From the NCBI RefSeq assembly GCF_018863195.1, contig NZ_JAHKRT010000003.1:372001-436000 (forward strand): a stretch of DNA of 64,000 nt, written 5' to 3'. The stretch is from Sphingomonas quercus (lineage in GTDB: Bacteria > Pseudomonadota > Alphaproteobacteria > Sphingomonadales > Sphingomonadaceae). Positions 30,058 to 41,491 of the stretch are shown piece after piece; the stretch's first letter is position 1; every line of letters begins with the position of its first letter. Below the pieces are notes generated by a model. The model saw nothing but the letters and a program-made list of their open reading frames with translations, was not told where the DNA came from and made no database searches. Made by a program: the position numbers and the translations under genes.

Positions 30058-30939
30058 ATGGGCGACACCACGGGTCTTCGCATCGGTTTCATCGGCCTTG
30101 GCGTCATGGGCTTTCCCATGGCCGGCCATCTTGCCGCCGCCGGCCACGACGTCACCGTCTACAACCGCACCCCCGCCAAGGCCGAGGCGTGGCTGGCGCA
30201 GCACAAGGGCAAGGCCGCACTCACCCCCGCCGCCGCCGCCGAGGGCGCGGACATCGTCATCACCATCGTCGGCGCGGACCATGACCTGCGCGAGGTGACG
30301 CTGGGCGAGGCAGGCGCCTTCGCCGCGATGAAGCCCGGCGCGCTGTTCATCGACCACACCACCGTTTCCGCCGAGATCGCCCGCGAGCTTGCCACCGAGG
30401 CCGCCGCCCGCGGCCTGCTCGCCCTCGACGCGCCGGTCTCCGGCGGCCAGGCCGGCGCCGAGCGCGGCGCGCTGACGATCATGGTCGGCGGCGACGCCGA
30501 TGCCTTCGCGAAGGGTGAGCCGGCGATGGCCGCCTATGCCCAGCGCATCCGCCACCTCGGGCCGGCCGGCAATGGCCAGCTCACCAAGATGGTCAACCAG
30601 ATCTGCATCGCCGGCGTGCTCCTCGGACTGTCGGAAGCGGTGCATTTCGCCGGGCAGGCCGGTCTCGATGTCGACGCCGTGCTCGACGTCATCTCCAAGG
30701 GTGCCGCGCAGAGCTGGCAGATGGAGAATCGCGGCTCGACCATGGCCCGCAAGGAGTTCGACTTCGGCTTCGCGGTGGACTGGATGCGCAAGGATCTGGG
30801 CCTTGTGCTGGCCGAGGCCCATCGCCAGGGCCTGTCGCTGCCCGGCACGGCGCTGGTCGATCAATTCTACGCCGAGGTCCAGCGCATGGGCGGCGGCCGT
30901 CAGGACACCTCGTCGCTGATCCGCCGCCTCGATCGGTGA
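30058..30939 (+). CDS. 3-hydroxyisobutyrate/2-hydroxy-3-oxopropionate dehydrogenase family
   Basis: 293 residues. The Rossmann motif is LRIGFIGLGVMGFPMAGHLAAAGHDVTVYNRTPAKAEAW. The substrate motif is the standard DAPVSGGQAGAERGALTIMVGG, and the catalytic lysine lies in GNGQLTKMVNQICIAGVLLGLSEA. The C-domain has QSWQMENRGSTMARKEFDFGFAVDWMRKDLGL. This fits 3-hydroxyisobutyrate dehydrogenase or tartronate semialdehyde reductase better than the 13880 gene does. It lies 78 bases after the GH3 gene on the same strand; whether it belongs to the carbohydrate locus is unclear. Confidence 0.87.
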   Translation: MGDTTGLRIGFIGLGVMGFPMAGHLAAAGHDVTVYNRTPAKAEAWLAQHKGKAALTPAAAAEGADIVITIVGADHDLREVTLGEAGAFAAMKPGALFIDHTTVSAEIARELATEAAARGLLALDAPVSGGQAGAERGALTIMVGGDADAFAKGEPAMAAYAQRIRHLGPAGNGQLTKMVNQICIAGVLLGLSEAVHFAGQAGLDVDAVLDVISKGAAQSWQMENRGSTMARKEFDFGFAVDWMRKDLGLVLAEAHRQGLSLPGTALVDQFYAEVQRMGGGRQDTSSLIRRLDR

Positions 30940-30947
30940 TCCGGCAT

Positions 30948-30970
30948 TTCTGAAACGTTTTAATTCAGAA
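30948..30970. promoter_or_regulatory. Inverted repeat, candidate TetR operator
   Basis: TTCTGAA (30948-30954) and TTCAGAA (30964-30970) form perfect 7-bp arms around a 9-base AT-rich spacer. The site is 31 bases upstream of the TetR-type start, a common position for autorepression. Confidence 0.6.
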
Positions 30971-31001
30971 CCGACCTATCGCCGGTCCCCTGTTCGCGTG
31001 T

Positions 31002-31706
31002 ATGGAATACGCGCTGAATCAGGGGGTGAGCGGCGGTTTGAACGAGATTCCTGCCTTCGTCATTCGTGCCCGGCCGCAGGGCTATGCCTGCAGCATGGAG
31101 ACGATCGAGCACATCCTGCGCGCTGCCGTCAGCGTGCTCGAAAATGAAGGCTGGGACAGTTTCACGCTCCGCCGCATCGCCGCCGAATGCGGGCTGACGG
31201 TGGGCAATCTCAGCTATCATTTCGCGACCAAGGAGATGCTCGTCGTCGAGATGATCGACGCGCTGCTCAACGGCTATCGCGACATGTTCGACGATCTCGT
31301 CCACCGGCTGGACATGCCGCCGGAGGAGCGGCTGGTGGCGCTCCTCCACCTCAATCTCGACGACATCCGCTCGCGCCGCGCCACCCGCCTGTTCCCCGAG
31401 CTATGGGCGCTCGCCAACCGCAACCCGGTGATCGAGGAGCGCGTGCTCGGCTTCTATCGCCACGCCCATACCCGCATGGGCGAGACGATCCGCGCCATCA
31501 ACCCCGCGCTCGACGCGGAGGAGAGCCGGGCGGTGGCGATGTACATCTCCGCCTCGATCGAGGGCACCGCCCTCTTCGCTGGCGAGAACAAGCCGTGGGA
31601 GCGGCAGATGCACTGGGTCAAGGCGATGGCGGTGGAGGCGATGGTTCACCTCGCCAGCACCATCACCCGCGAGAAGCTCCGCGCGCTCGAGCCGCCGCAG
31701 GACTAG
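31002..31706 (+). CDS. TetR-family transcription regulator
   Basis: 234 residues from 31002. The helix-turn-helix reads HILRAAVSVLENEGWDSFTLRRIAAECGLTVGNLSYHFATKEMLVVEMIDALL, the standard TetR pattern (~35-85). The C-terminal ligand and dimer region is helical with 'SIEGTALFAGENKPWERQMHWVKAMAVEAMVHLA'. An ATG at 31095 (METIEHILRAAV) would give 203 residues, nearer the usual length. The 31 extra residues have less biased codon use, so this alternative is quite possible. The ligand is unknown. An inverted repeat at 30948-30970 is a likely self-operator. Confidence 0.88.
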   Translation: MEYALNQGVSGGLNEIPAFVIRARPQGYACSMETIEHILRAAVSVLENEGWDSFTLRRIAAECGLTVGNLSYHFATKEMLVVEMIDALLNGYRDMFDDLVHRLDMPPEERLVALLHLNLDDIRSRRATRLFPELWALANRNPVIEERVLGFYRHAHTRMGETIRAINPALDAEESRAVAMYISASIEGTALFAGENKPWERQMHWVKAMAVEAMVHLASTITREKLRALEPPQD

Positions 31707-31734
31707 CCCGGGGCCGAAACATGGTCTTTGCTGG

Positions 31735-31827
31735 TCATGCCGAACGTGTTTCAGCATCCCTACGTCCACGAACCCGAAACTTCGCGGCGGAGCGGCCCCT
31801 GAACCCTGTTCAGGGTGACGACGCGGA
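31735..31827. repeat. Degenerate intergenic palindromic repeat (REP-like)
   Basis: The stretch has a GTCATGCCGAAC...TTTCAGCATCC module at one end and CCTGTTCAGGGTGACGA at the other, the two halves of a commonly dispersed alphaproteobacterial palindromic repeat (GTCATGCTGAAC / GTTCAGCATGAC types). Pairing is imperfect. It fills most of the 170-base gap between the TetR gene and the PLP enzyme gene. Confidence 0.45.
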
Positions 31828-31876
31828 TGACCGGAGCGATAATCTCCTCGACCAACGCAGCTGACAGGATCACCCT

Positions 31877-32989
31877 TTGCCACCCCGCCTTGTCGAGCCC
31901 GCCACCGGCGCCGCCTATCCCATCGACCTGCCCCGCTGGCGCGGCGATGCCGGCGGCCCGCTGATGATCACGCCGCTGCCCGGGATCGGCCGCGACGACA
32001 TCGATGCCGCCGCGCCGGGCCTGTGGCGCTATCGCGCCGCGCTGCCGCTTGCGGTGGCCGTCCCGATCACGCTCGGCGAGGGGCGCACCCCGCTCGTCGC
32101 CCACCGCCGTGGCGGCCGCGATGTCCTCCTTAAACTCGACTGGTTCGGTCCTACCGGCAGCTTCAAGGACAAGGGCGCGGCGATCATGCTGTCGGTGCTG
32201 CGCGAGCAAGGCGTCGCCGCGCTCGTCGCCGACAGTTCCGGCAATGCCGGCGCCGCGATCGCCGCATACGGGGCGGCGGGCGGGCTCGACGTCCGCATCC
32301 TCGCCCCCGAGGCCGCCTCGCCGGCCAAACTCGCCCAGATCCGGCTTTACGGTGCCGATGTGCGGACGGTCGCCGGCCCGCGCCAGCATTGTGAAGCTGA
32401 GGCGATCCGCCAGTCGACCGATCGCTTCTACGCGAGCCACAATTGGCAGCCCTTCTTCCTCCAGGGCACCAAGCTCACCGCCTACGAGCTATGGGAGGAT
32501 CTCGGCTTCCGCGCGCCGGACGCGGTGATCATCCCGTGCGGCGCCGGCAGCAACGTGCTCGGCTGCGACATCGGTTTCGGCGAGTTGCGTGCCGCCGGCC
32601 AGATCGACCGGCTGCCCCGCCTCTACGCCGCTCAGCCGGCCAATTGCGCGCCGCTCGCCGCCGCCATCGCCGGCACGCCGGCGCCGCCCTTCGCCACCAC
32701 CATCGCGGAGGGCGCCTCGATCCGCCAGCCGGTGCGCCCGACGGAGATCGTCGCGGCGGTCCGCCGCTCGGGAGGCGCCGGGGTGATGATCGCCGATGCG
32801 GCGATCGGCGCCGCGATGCTCGACCTTGCCCGCACCGGGCTGTTCGTGGAGCCGACCGCGGCGCTGGCAGTCGCGGCGCTGGATGAGTTGCTCGCGACGG
32901 GCGCCATCGCGCCGGGCGAGACGGTGGTCGCGCTGCTTACCGGCACCGGCCTCAAGGCGATGCCGACGGCGATGGCGCTGCTGGAATAG
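31877..32989 (+). CDS. Threonine synthase-like PLP-dependent enzyme
   Basis: 370 residues of the fold type II PLP family. GEGRTPLV opens the domain, the Schiff-base lysine is in WFGPTGSFKDKGA, then DSSGNAGAAIAAYGAAGG (Asn for PLP O3'), PCGAGSNVLG (phosphate loop) and a late 'LLTGTGLKAM' ending as in threonine synthases. It most resembles the shorter class of threonine synthase that converts O-phosphohomoserine to threonine; a related diaminopropionate or cystathionine-type lyase cannot be excluded. No other threonine genes are adjacent. The TTG start has ACAGGA 8 bases upstream; no better in-frame ATG exists nearby. Confidence 0.82.
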   Translation: MPPRLVEPATGAAYPIDLPRWRGDAGGPLMITPLPGIGRDDIDAAAPGLWRYRAALPLAVAVPITLGEGRTPLVAHRRGGRDVLLKLDWFGPTGSFKDKGAAIMLSVLREQGVAALVADSSGNAGAAIAAYGAAGGLDVRILAPEAASPAKLAQIRLYGADVRTVAGPRQHCEAEAIRQSTDRFYASHNWQPFFLQGTKLTAYELWEDLGFRAPDAVIIPCGAGSNVLGCDIGFGELRAAGQIDRLPRLYAAQPANCAPLAAAIAGTPAPPFATTIAEGASIRQPVRPTEIVAAVRRSGGAGVMIADAAIGAAMLDLARTGLFVEPTAALAVAALDELLATGAIAPGETVVALLTGTGLKAMPTAMALLE

Positions 32990-33142
32990 CGTGCCGAACT
33001 GCCCCGTGGTGGTGGCGCGCGAGACCTCCGCGCGCCGGAATGCGACCTACCGGGAGCCACCCGATCGCCTCGCTTCACCCGCCCCCCGACCGATACCGCC
33101 AGGGGGCGTCCTCGTCACGCGTGAGAGGTGGCGAAATCCGGT

Positions 33143-33478
33143 TTATTCCCCCGCCTTCATCCGCTCGCGTTCGCCTTCGGCTTCCTCGTCATAGCCCGAG
33201 GAGGGCGCCGGCTCGTTGCGGTTGGGCTGGGTGATGGATGGCGGGTCCGATGTCGGAAACGTCTCGTCCAGCGCCACGTCCAGCTTGCCGTCCTCGCTCG
33301 ACGGGTCGCGGCGCAGCTTGGCGATGTCGCTGGCATCGTGGCCGGTGCGGATCTTCGGCGGCGCTGGCCGGGCGTCGTCGCTGCCTTGCTCGGCCGACCC
33401 TTCGCCCTCCGGCGGCGGCGCCACGCTCAGCCTGTCGAGCGCGCTGTCGGCCACCGGTCCGTCCTCGTGAATGTCCAT
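33143..33478 (-). CDS. Small acidic hydrophilic protein with DETFPTSDPPS motif
   Basis: 111 residues, strongly acidic, no signal or membrane segment. The stretch LDVALDETFPTSDPPSITQPN matches the 'LDEALEETFPASDPPS' motif of small uncharacterised proteins found in many proteobacteria and actinobacteria, often stress-induced; the biochemical role is unknown. The ATG chosen (MDIHEDGPVADSAL) is the first with sensible composition. It faces the histidine kinase gene, and the two starts are about 125 bases apart, so they may share a regulatory region. Confidence 0.68.
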   Translation of the reverse strand: MDIHEDGPVADSALDRLSVAPPPEGEGSAEQGSDDARPAPPKIRTGHDASDIAKLRRDPSSEDGKLDVALDETFPTSDPPSITQPNRNEPAPSSGYDEEAEGERERMKAGE

Positions 33479-33602
33479 TGTACTGATCCTCTTCCGCCTC
33501 GCAAAAAAACGATCGGTGAGCGGCCGCGTTCCTTTCGACGAAACCGCCATTCCGAGCGACGAACCTCCGGGCCTGCCCGGCGCATCCATGCTAGGCAGCG
33601 CA

Positions 33603-34790
33603 ATGGCTCCTCCCCTGCCAGCGGCAGCCGTGCCGGCCCGGCCGATCGACCTGCGCACGGCAACCATCTCGATCATCGGCTTCTGGCTGTTCTATTTCGC
33701 CATCGTCACGCTGCGCGCGGCGGTGATGGGTTTCGAGGGCCAGTTCGACATGGTCGGGCGCCGCCTCGTCGTCGCGCTGGTCGGCACGGTGCTCACCTTC
33801 GGCCTCTATGCGGCGCTACGCCCGTTCGCCGGCCAGTCCCTGCCGCGCAAGGTGGCGGCGGCCGCGCTGCTCACCGTCCCGTTCGCCACCCTGTTCGCGA
33901 CGTTCAACTGGGCGGCCTTCTACGCGCTCGACCCGATGAAGCCGGCCGCGGCCACGCGGCAGAAGGACGGCGCCGCCTCCAATGGCCAGTCCCGCTGGGG
34001 CGAGGAAGCGGAGATGATGATGCAGCCGCACGTCGTCATCGCCGATGGCGCGGTGACCTGGTATTTCTTCTTTGCCGCCTGGGCCGCGCTGCACATCGCG
34101 CTCGGCTATGCCCAGGATGTCCGCCTTGCCGAGCGGCGGGCCGCGGCGTTCCGCGCGGCCGCGCGCGACGCCGAGCTGCGCGCGCTGCGCTATCAGGTGA
34201 ACCCGCACTTCCTGTTCAACACTCTGAACTCGCTGTCGACCCTGGTGATGCGCAATCGCCCGGAAGAGGCCGAGCGCATGATCCTCAACCTCTCCACCTT
34301 CTTCCGCACCTCGCTGACCGCCGACGCCGCCGACGATCTCGCCCTTGACGAGGAAATCCGCCTCCAGCGTCTCTATCTCGATATCGAAGCGGTGCGTTTC
34401 CCCGACCGCCTGCGCATCGCCATCGACGTGCCCCCGGCCCTGGCCGACGCCTGCATCCCCGGCCTGCTGCTCCAGCCGGTGGTCGAAAACGCCATCAAGC
34501 ATGGCGTCAGCCGCGCGACGCGGCCAGTCACGCTGTCGATCCGCGCCACCTCGGTGCTGCCCGGCAGGCTCACCATCACCGTCAGCGACGACGGCCCCGC
34601 CACCGGCAATGCCGACACCATCGCGGCGCCTTTCGATCACGCCGTCGAAAGCACCGGCACCGGGCTCAGGAACGTGCGCGCCCGCCTCGCCGCCCGCTTC
34701 GGTGACGATGCCGGCATCCACTGGGGGCCGTTGCCGGTGGAAGGCTTTGCGGTGACCATCGAACTGCCGCTGGTGCACCATGGCTGCTGA
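33603..34790 (+). CDS. LytS/YehU-type sensor histidine kinase
   Basis: 395 residues from this ATG. Four membrane helices occupy the N-terminal part (SIIGFWLFYFAIVTL, LVVALVGTVLTFGLYAAL, ALLTVPFATLFATFNWAAFYAL, TWYFFFAAWAALHIAL). The His_kinase domain follows with LRALRYQVNPHFLFNTLNSLSTLV (phospho-accepting H202) and an ATP lid with LLLQPVVENAIKHGVS and GTGLRNVRARL. No extracellular sensor domain is evident, so the signal is probably sensed in the membrane. The stop overlaps the response-regulator start by 11 bases. An earlier in-frame start (33471) would overlap the divergent gene and is less likely. Confidence 0.88.
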   Translation: MAPPLPAAAVPARPIDLRTATISIIGFWLFYFAIVTLRAAVMGFEGQFDMVGRRLVVALVGTVLTFGLYAALRPFAGQSLPRKVAAAALLTVPFATLFATFNWAAFYALDPMKPAAATRQKDGAASNGQSRWGEEAEMMMQPHVVIADGAVTWYFFFAAWAALHIALGYAQDVRLAERRAAAFRAAARDAELRALRYQVNPHFLFNTLNSLSTLVMRNRPEEAERMILNLSTFFRTSLTADAADDLALDEEIRLQRLYLDIEAVRFPDRLRIAIDVPPALADACIPGLLLQPVVENAIKHGVSRATRPVTLSIRATSVLPGRLTITVSDDGPATGNADTIAAPFDHAVESTGTGLRNVRARLAARFGDDAGIHWGPLPVEGFAVTIELPLVHHGC

Positions 34791-35511
34791 GCGCCTGCGC
34801 ACCCTCGTCGTCGATGACGAGCCGCTGGCGATCGAGCGCATGCAGATCCTCTGCGCGCGCCTGCCCGCGATCGATCTTGTCGGCACGGCGAGCGACGGCG
34901 ATTCGGCGCTGCGCCTCGCTCGCTCACTGGCGCCCGATCTGCTGTTGCTCGACATCGCGATGCCGGGGCTGGATGGGCTCGACGTCGCCCGCGCCCTTGA
35001 AGGGGCGGCGCGGCCGCCGGCGGTGATCTTTGTCACCGCCTTCGATCAGTTCGCGGTGTCCGCCTTCGATGTCGCAGCGGTCGATTACCTGCTGAAGCCG
35101 GTGGCGGCCGATCGCCTGGCGCGCGCGGTCGATCGCGTCACCGCGAGGCTGGCCGATCCGCCGGAACGGGCGGCCTCCGATTACGCTCAGGAATTCTGGG
35201 TGCCGTGGCGCGCCGAGATGGTGCGCATCGCCGCCGCCGATATCGACCGGATCGAGGCGGAGCGCGATTATATGCGCCTGCACGTCGGCGCGCGCTCCTT
35301 CCTCCTTCATGAGACCATCAGCGAGCTGGAACGCCGGCTCGATCCGGCGCGCTTCATCCGCGTCCATCGCTCGGCGATCGTCCGCCGGGATCTCGTCGCC
35401 AGGCTGCTCCACGACGGCCTCGGCACATGGTCGATGGCGCTCGCCGATGGCACCATGCTGCGCATCGGCCGCACCTACCTGCCCAACGTCAAGCAGCTGG
35501 CAGGGCGCTAG
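34780..35511 (+). CDS. LytTR-family response regulator
   Basis: 243 residues. The receiver domain has acidic pair D12-D13, phospho-acceptor D58 (LLLLDIAMPGLDG), the T/S position in FVTAFDQFA and K106 (YLLKPV). The C-terminal LytTR DNA-binding domain starts near 140 (MVRIAAADIDRIEAERDYMRLHV...) and holds FIRVHRSAIVRRDLVARL and the ending RIGRTYLPNVKQL. It would be phosphorylated by the kinase encoded just upstream, with which it overlaps by 11 bases, and bind direct repeats. Its targets are unknown; the flanking acidic-protein gene is a candidate. Confidence 0.93.
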   Translation: MAAERLRTLVVDDEPLAIERMQILCARLPAIDLVGTASDGDSALRLARSLAPDLLLLDIAMPGLDGLDVARALEGAARPPAVIFVTAFDQFAVSAFDVAAVDYLLKPVAADRLARAVDRVTARLADPPERAASDYAQEFWVPWRAEMVRIAAADIDRIEAERDYMRLHVGARSFLLHETISELERRLDPARFIRVHRSAIVRRDLVARLLHDGLGTWSMALADGTMLRIGRTYLPNVKQLAGR

Positions 35512-35543
35512 AAAAAGACCCTCTCCCCCTTGGGAGAGGGTCT
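35512..35543 (-). terminator. Strong intrinsic terminator between convergent genes
   Basis: A 12-bp perfect stem, AGACCCTCTCCC at 35516-35527 and its complement at 35532-35543, with loop CCTT. On the minus strand it is followed by T5 (the AAAAA at 35512-35516), so it terminates the UrcA gene; on the plus strand it may also help terminate the response-regulator transcript. Confidence 0.9.
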
Positions 35544-35556
35544 GAAGGTGGTTTCC

Positions 35557-35901
35557 TCACCGGCTGCGACGTGCGCCGGTGAAAGCGACCGCCGCCACCT
35601 GCTGCCGCCGTTCCGCGGCGATAACCGCCAGCTCCATCGGCGCCTGCGCCCCGGCGATGGCCGCGATCCGGCACTTCCTGTCCATCGCCCGAACGGCGAT
35701 GCCCGCGCCGGACCAGCCGCAGCTGCGGTCCGCCGCGCGCCTGATGCGCCGATCGAGCGCGGCGCGGCCGGCGTCGGTGGCGAGGTTGAGATCATGATAG
35801 CTGACCGCGACCGGACTGCTCTGGCGCGGGGCGGCATCGGCCTGGCCGACGAAGGCGGTGACTGTCGTCGAGATGGCGAGGATAAGGGTCGTGACACGCA
35901 T
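35557..35901 (-). CDS. UrcA family secreted protein
   Basis: 114 residues with a signal peptide (MRVTTLILAISTTVTAFVGQADAAP). The mature part begins with VAVSYHDLNLATDAGRAALDRRIRRAADRSCGWSGAG..., the UrcA signature with a paired cysteine, D...L.T..G...L..RI..AA...C, and a second cysteine (DRKC). UrcA proteins are small periplasmic proteins frequent in sphingomonads, function unknown. The ATG is preceded on the minus strand by AAGGAGCAAGCCG. It is followed by the terminator at 35512-35543. Confidence 0.85.
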   Translation of the reverse strand: MRVTTLILAISTTVTAFVGQADAAPRQSSPVAVSYHDLNLATDAGRAALDRRIRRAADRSCGWSGAGIAVRAMDRKCRIAAIAGAQAPMELAVIAAERRQQVAAVAFTGARRSR

Positions 35902-36082
35902 CGGCTTGCTCCTTCCCTGAAATATGGGCGGTTGCGGCGGCAGGCCCGAACGGCTGGCCGCCCGCAATTCCCGCATAGGCCGGGAGCAGCCGCCGCGCCT
36001 GCGCGCGTCGACCGGGCAGCGGCTGGCGTCGCCCGACGGCATGGCGCGCCGACGAACCATCCACCCGTAGCGACGAACGCCT

Positions 36083-36862
36083 TCAGCCGCGCGTCACCGT
36101 CACCGTCTGCTGGTTGAGCTGCGCCTGTCCGAAGATGGTCATGAAGCTGATGTCGGTGGCGTCCCGCCCGACGCAGATGCGCCCCAGCCCGTCCGCCTGC
36201 GACTGGCCGGTGGCGTCGACCAGCCGCCAGCCATCGGCCAGCCACACCTCCACCACCGCATGGAAATCCGGCGGATCGACGCCCAGCCCATAGGCCGACA
36301 CCGCCCGCGCCGGCAGGCCGCCCGCCCGCGCGAAGGCGGTCAGCAGATGGGCGAAATCGCGGCACACGCCCTGCCGGCTGATGAAGGTGTCGGCGGCGGT
36401 GGTCGTGCCGTCGCTGGTGCCGGGGCGGTAATCGACATGCTCGCCGATCCACGCCGCCATCGCCAGCACCAGATCGCCGCCCTCCAGCCCGGGGAATTCC
36501 CGGGCGACGAAAGCCGCAAAGCGGTCCGCCTCGCAATAGCGGCTCGGCCACAGATAGGGCACGACCAGCGCCGGCAGCGCCCGCCGCGACGCCGCGGGCA
36601 GGCCGGCGATCGGGTCGGTCGCCCGCTCCACCTCGACCGTGGCGGTATAGGTCGCCAGGAAACGCCCTTCCGCTTCGAGCCAGGTGCGCCGGCCGATGCT
36701 CTCCTCGCCCGGTACCGGCAGCAGCGGCCCGTTGGCGCCGTCTACCACCAGCAGATCCTCGACGATGCGCTGGTCCGCCATCGGCGCCACCTCCAGCGCC
36801 AGCAGCACGTCTGCGGCCTCGGCGAAATAATAGTCCAGCTCGGCACGAATGTTCAGCCGCAT
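36083..36862 (-). CDS. Transglutaminase-like domain protein
   Basis: 259 residues, cytoplasmic by sequence. An N-terminal bacterial transglutaminase-like beta domain (MRLNIRAELDYYFAEAADVLLALEVAP...) is followed by the papain-like core with catalytic Cys in SRQGVCRDFAHLLTAFARA, His in DPPDFHAVVEVWLADGW, and Asp in RLVDATG. Such proteins are cysteine peptidases or transglutaminases, sometimes near alpha-E and ATP-grasp genes, which are absent here. GGAGGG lies 6 bases upstream of the chosen ATG, which excludes the longer frame. Confidence 0.88.
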   Translation of the reverse strand: MRLNIRAELDYYFAEAADVLLALEVAPMADQRIVEDLLVVDGANGPLLPVPGEESIGRRTWLEAEGRFLATYTATVEVERATDPIAGLPAASRRALPALVVPYLWPSRYCEADRFAAFVAREFPGLEGGDLVLAMAAWIGEHVDYRPGTSDGTTTAADTFISRQGVCRDFAHLLTAFARAGGLPARAVSAYGLGVDPPDFHAVVEVWLADGWRLVDATGQSQADGLGRICVGRDATDISFMTIFGQAQLNQQTVTVTRG

Positions 36863-36938
36863 GGCCTGCCCTCCTTCCAGCATCCTGTGTCGGAACGCGC
36901 GAACCCGCTTCGTGACGCTATCGGCCGTACCGTGCCGC

Positions 36939-37658
36939 TCAGCCCTGTTCCAGCCGCACCAGCGTGGCACACAGCGCGTCGGCGCCGCGCCGGTCGGCGC
37001 CGAACGGAATGACGCTGGTATAGGTCATGCCGTTGCGCTCCAGCTGATAGCGGATTTCGAGGAAGGCGGTTTCCTGCATATGCGTGACGGAGCGGGATTT
37101 GCCGCCGAAGGTATAGCCGCCGAACAGCCCGCCGCGCGATGCCCCGCCCAGCGTGAAGCGGCCGCCATGTTTGGTGTTGGTGATCTGCACCGCCTCGCGC
37201 TCGACGCTGATATGGGCAAGCTGCGAGGGGCGGAGCCAAAGCTCCTCATAATTGGTCGAGCGATCGACGATCACGAGATCGCCCGCCTGCGTCACCGCCA
37301 GCGCGCCGGGCGCGCCTTCCCACCAGCAGCGCCATTGCGACACGGAAGCCGGGATCGCGCGCACGCCCTCGGCCAGCTGGTTCGCCACCGCCTTGTACCG
37401 CGTCGTACGGATCGGCGAGAGGATGAAGCGCGTCACGCCCTTGGCGACGAAGCCGGCGATGATCAGCATGATCACGCCGATCGTGATCGCGCTGCTGACG
37501 CGCAGATGCGCCAGCTCCGACAGCACCGGCAAACCGACCAGCACGAGCACGACCAGGCCGGGCACGACCTGCATCATCTTCTCGGTCTTCTGGACGCAGT
37601 CCAGCGCCTCGGGATAGGCCTTGGGTGACGCGGGCACGGCCGCGACGGGATCGCTCAT
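36939..37658 (-). CDS. Membrane protein of unknown function, PH-like C-terminal half
   Basis: 239 residues. Two membrane helices are present near the N-terminus (MQVVPGLVVLVLVGLPVLSEL and ITIGVIMLIIAGFVAKG). The rest is a soluble beta-rich domain (GALAVTQAGDLVIVDRSTNYEELWLRPSQLAHISVEREAVQ...) that looks like a bacterial PH-type or lipid-anchored regulatory domain, but I do not recognise a family. The ATG at 37658 begins MSDPVAAVPASPKAYPEALD. It lies 76 bases upstream of the transglutaminase-like gene on the same strand and could be its partner. Confidence 0.7.
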   Translation of the reverse strand: MSDPVAAVPASPKAYPEALDCVQKTEKMMQVVPGLVVLVLVGLPVLSELAHLRVSSAITIGVIMLIIAGFVAKGVTRFILSPIRTTRYKAVANQLAEGVRAIPASVSQWRCWWEGAPGALAVTQAGDLVIVDRSTNYEELWLRPSQLAHISVEREAVQITNTKHGGRFTLGGASRGGLFGGYTFGGKSRSVTHMQETAFLEIRYQLERNGMTYTSVIPFGADRRGADALCATLVRLEQG

Positions 37659-37822
37659 CGGTGGTGTTCTCCGTCCCCCCGGCGGTGAGCACCATCCGAT
37701 ATGAACGGAATGGCGGCATCTTGCCAAGTCCGTTCCGATCGCCTGCCCCCTCATGGCACAGGGGCTTTTCGCGGGGGCACGCGCACCCCATCTCCCCTTC
37801 TCGATTCCCGCTTGCCCATACC

Positions 37823-37837
37823 GAACAAATAGGAAAC
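37823..37837. promoter_or_regulatory. Candidate LexA (SOS) box upstream of uvrA
   Basis: GAAC-AAATAGG-AAAC differs at one base from GAAC-N7-GAAC, the reverse form of the alphaproteobacterial LexA box GTTC-N7-GTTC. It is 10 bases before the uvrA ATG, and uvrA is a standard SOS gene. Confidence 0.55.
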
Positions 37838-37847
37838 AAAGCCGGTC

Positions 37848-40796
<2,949 letters not shown>

Positions 40797-41065
40797 GACC
40801 TGGCGGGAGCCAATCCGCCGACGATCGAAGGCTCCGCGTCCCGACCATTCAGCCGATCCCCCGGAACACCGGCGACTCTCCGACAAGGAGACATCGCGGA
40901 CGGTGTCGGGAAACAATCAACGCGCCGATATTGCGATAAAGGATGGGGGCCAGCGCGATCTCCGGTTGCGCGTCACGCCTTCGTACAGGCGGCCACATTC
41001 CGTCGCACCGGTGTCGCCGGCCCATGCTAGGCTGGCCCTTCCACACCAGAAGGAGGCTCATCGTC

Positions 41066-41491
41066 ATGACCACGCGCACCGCTACCGCCCGCTACGAAGG
41101 CATGGGCAAGGACGGCAAGGGCCATATCTCCAGCCAGTCGGGCGTGCTGTCCGATACGGTCTACGGCTTCGGCACGCGCTTCGGCGACGAGCCCGGCACC
41201 AATCCGGAAGAGCTGATCGCGGCAGCCCATGCCGGCTGCTTCACCATGGCGCTGTCCTTTGCGCTCGCCAAGGAAGGCTTCACCGAGGGCACGCTGGAGA
41301 CCAGGGCGAAGGTGACGCTGGAGCAGGACGGCGCCGGCTTCACCATCACCCGCTCGGACCTGGAACTGAACGCCTCCGTGCCCGGCATCGACGCCGATCG
41401 CTTCGCCGAGATCGCCGCCGAGGCCAAGGCCGGCTGTCCGGTGTCGAAGCTCCTCAAGGCGGAGATCAGCCTGACCCACCACCTGTCGTGA
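41066..41491 (+). CDS. osmC: OsmC-family organic hydroperoxide reductase
   Basis: 141 residues, standard for OsmC. Peroxidatic and resolving cysteines are present: C58 (AAAHAGCFTMALS) and C124 (AKAGCPVSKLLKA), with the conserved glutamate at E49 (TNPEELIAAAHA). It is the OsmC rather than Ohr subgroup judging by 'GVLSDTVYGFGTRFGDEPGTNPEEL'. It reduces organic peroxides in the cytoplasm. AAGGAGG ends 9 bases before the ATG, which fixes the start within a longer open frame. The 269-base gap before it shows no gene. Confidence 0.94.
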   Translation: MTTRTATARYEGMGKDGKGHISSQSGVLSDTVYGFGTRFGDEPGTNPEELIAAAHAGCFTMALSFALAKEGFTEGTLETRAKVTLEQDGAGFTITRSDLELNASVPGIDADRFAEIAAEAKAGCPVSKLLKAEISLTHHLS

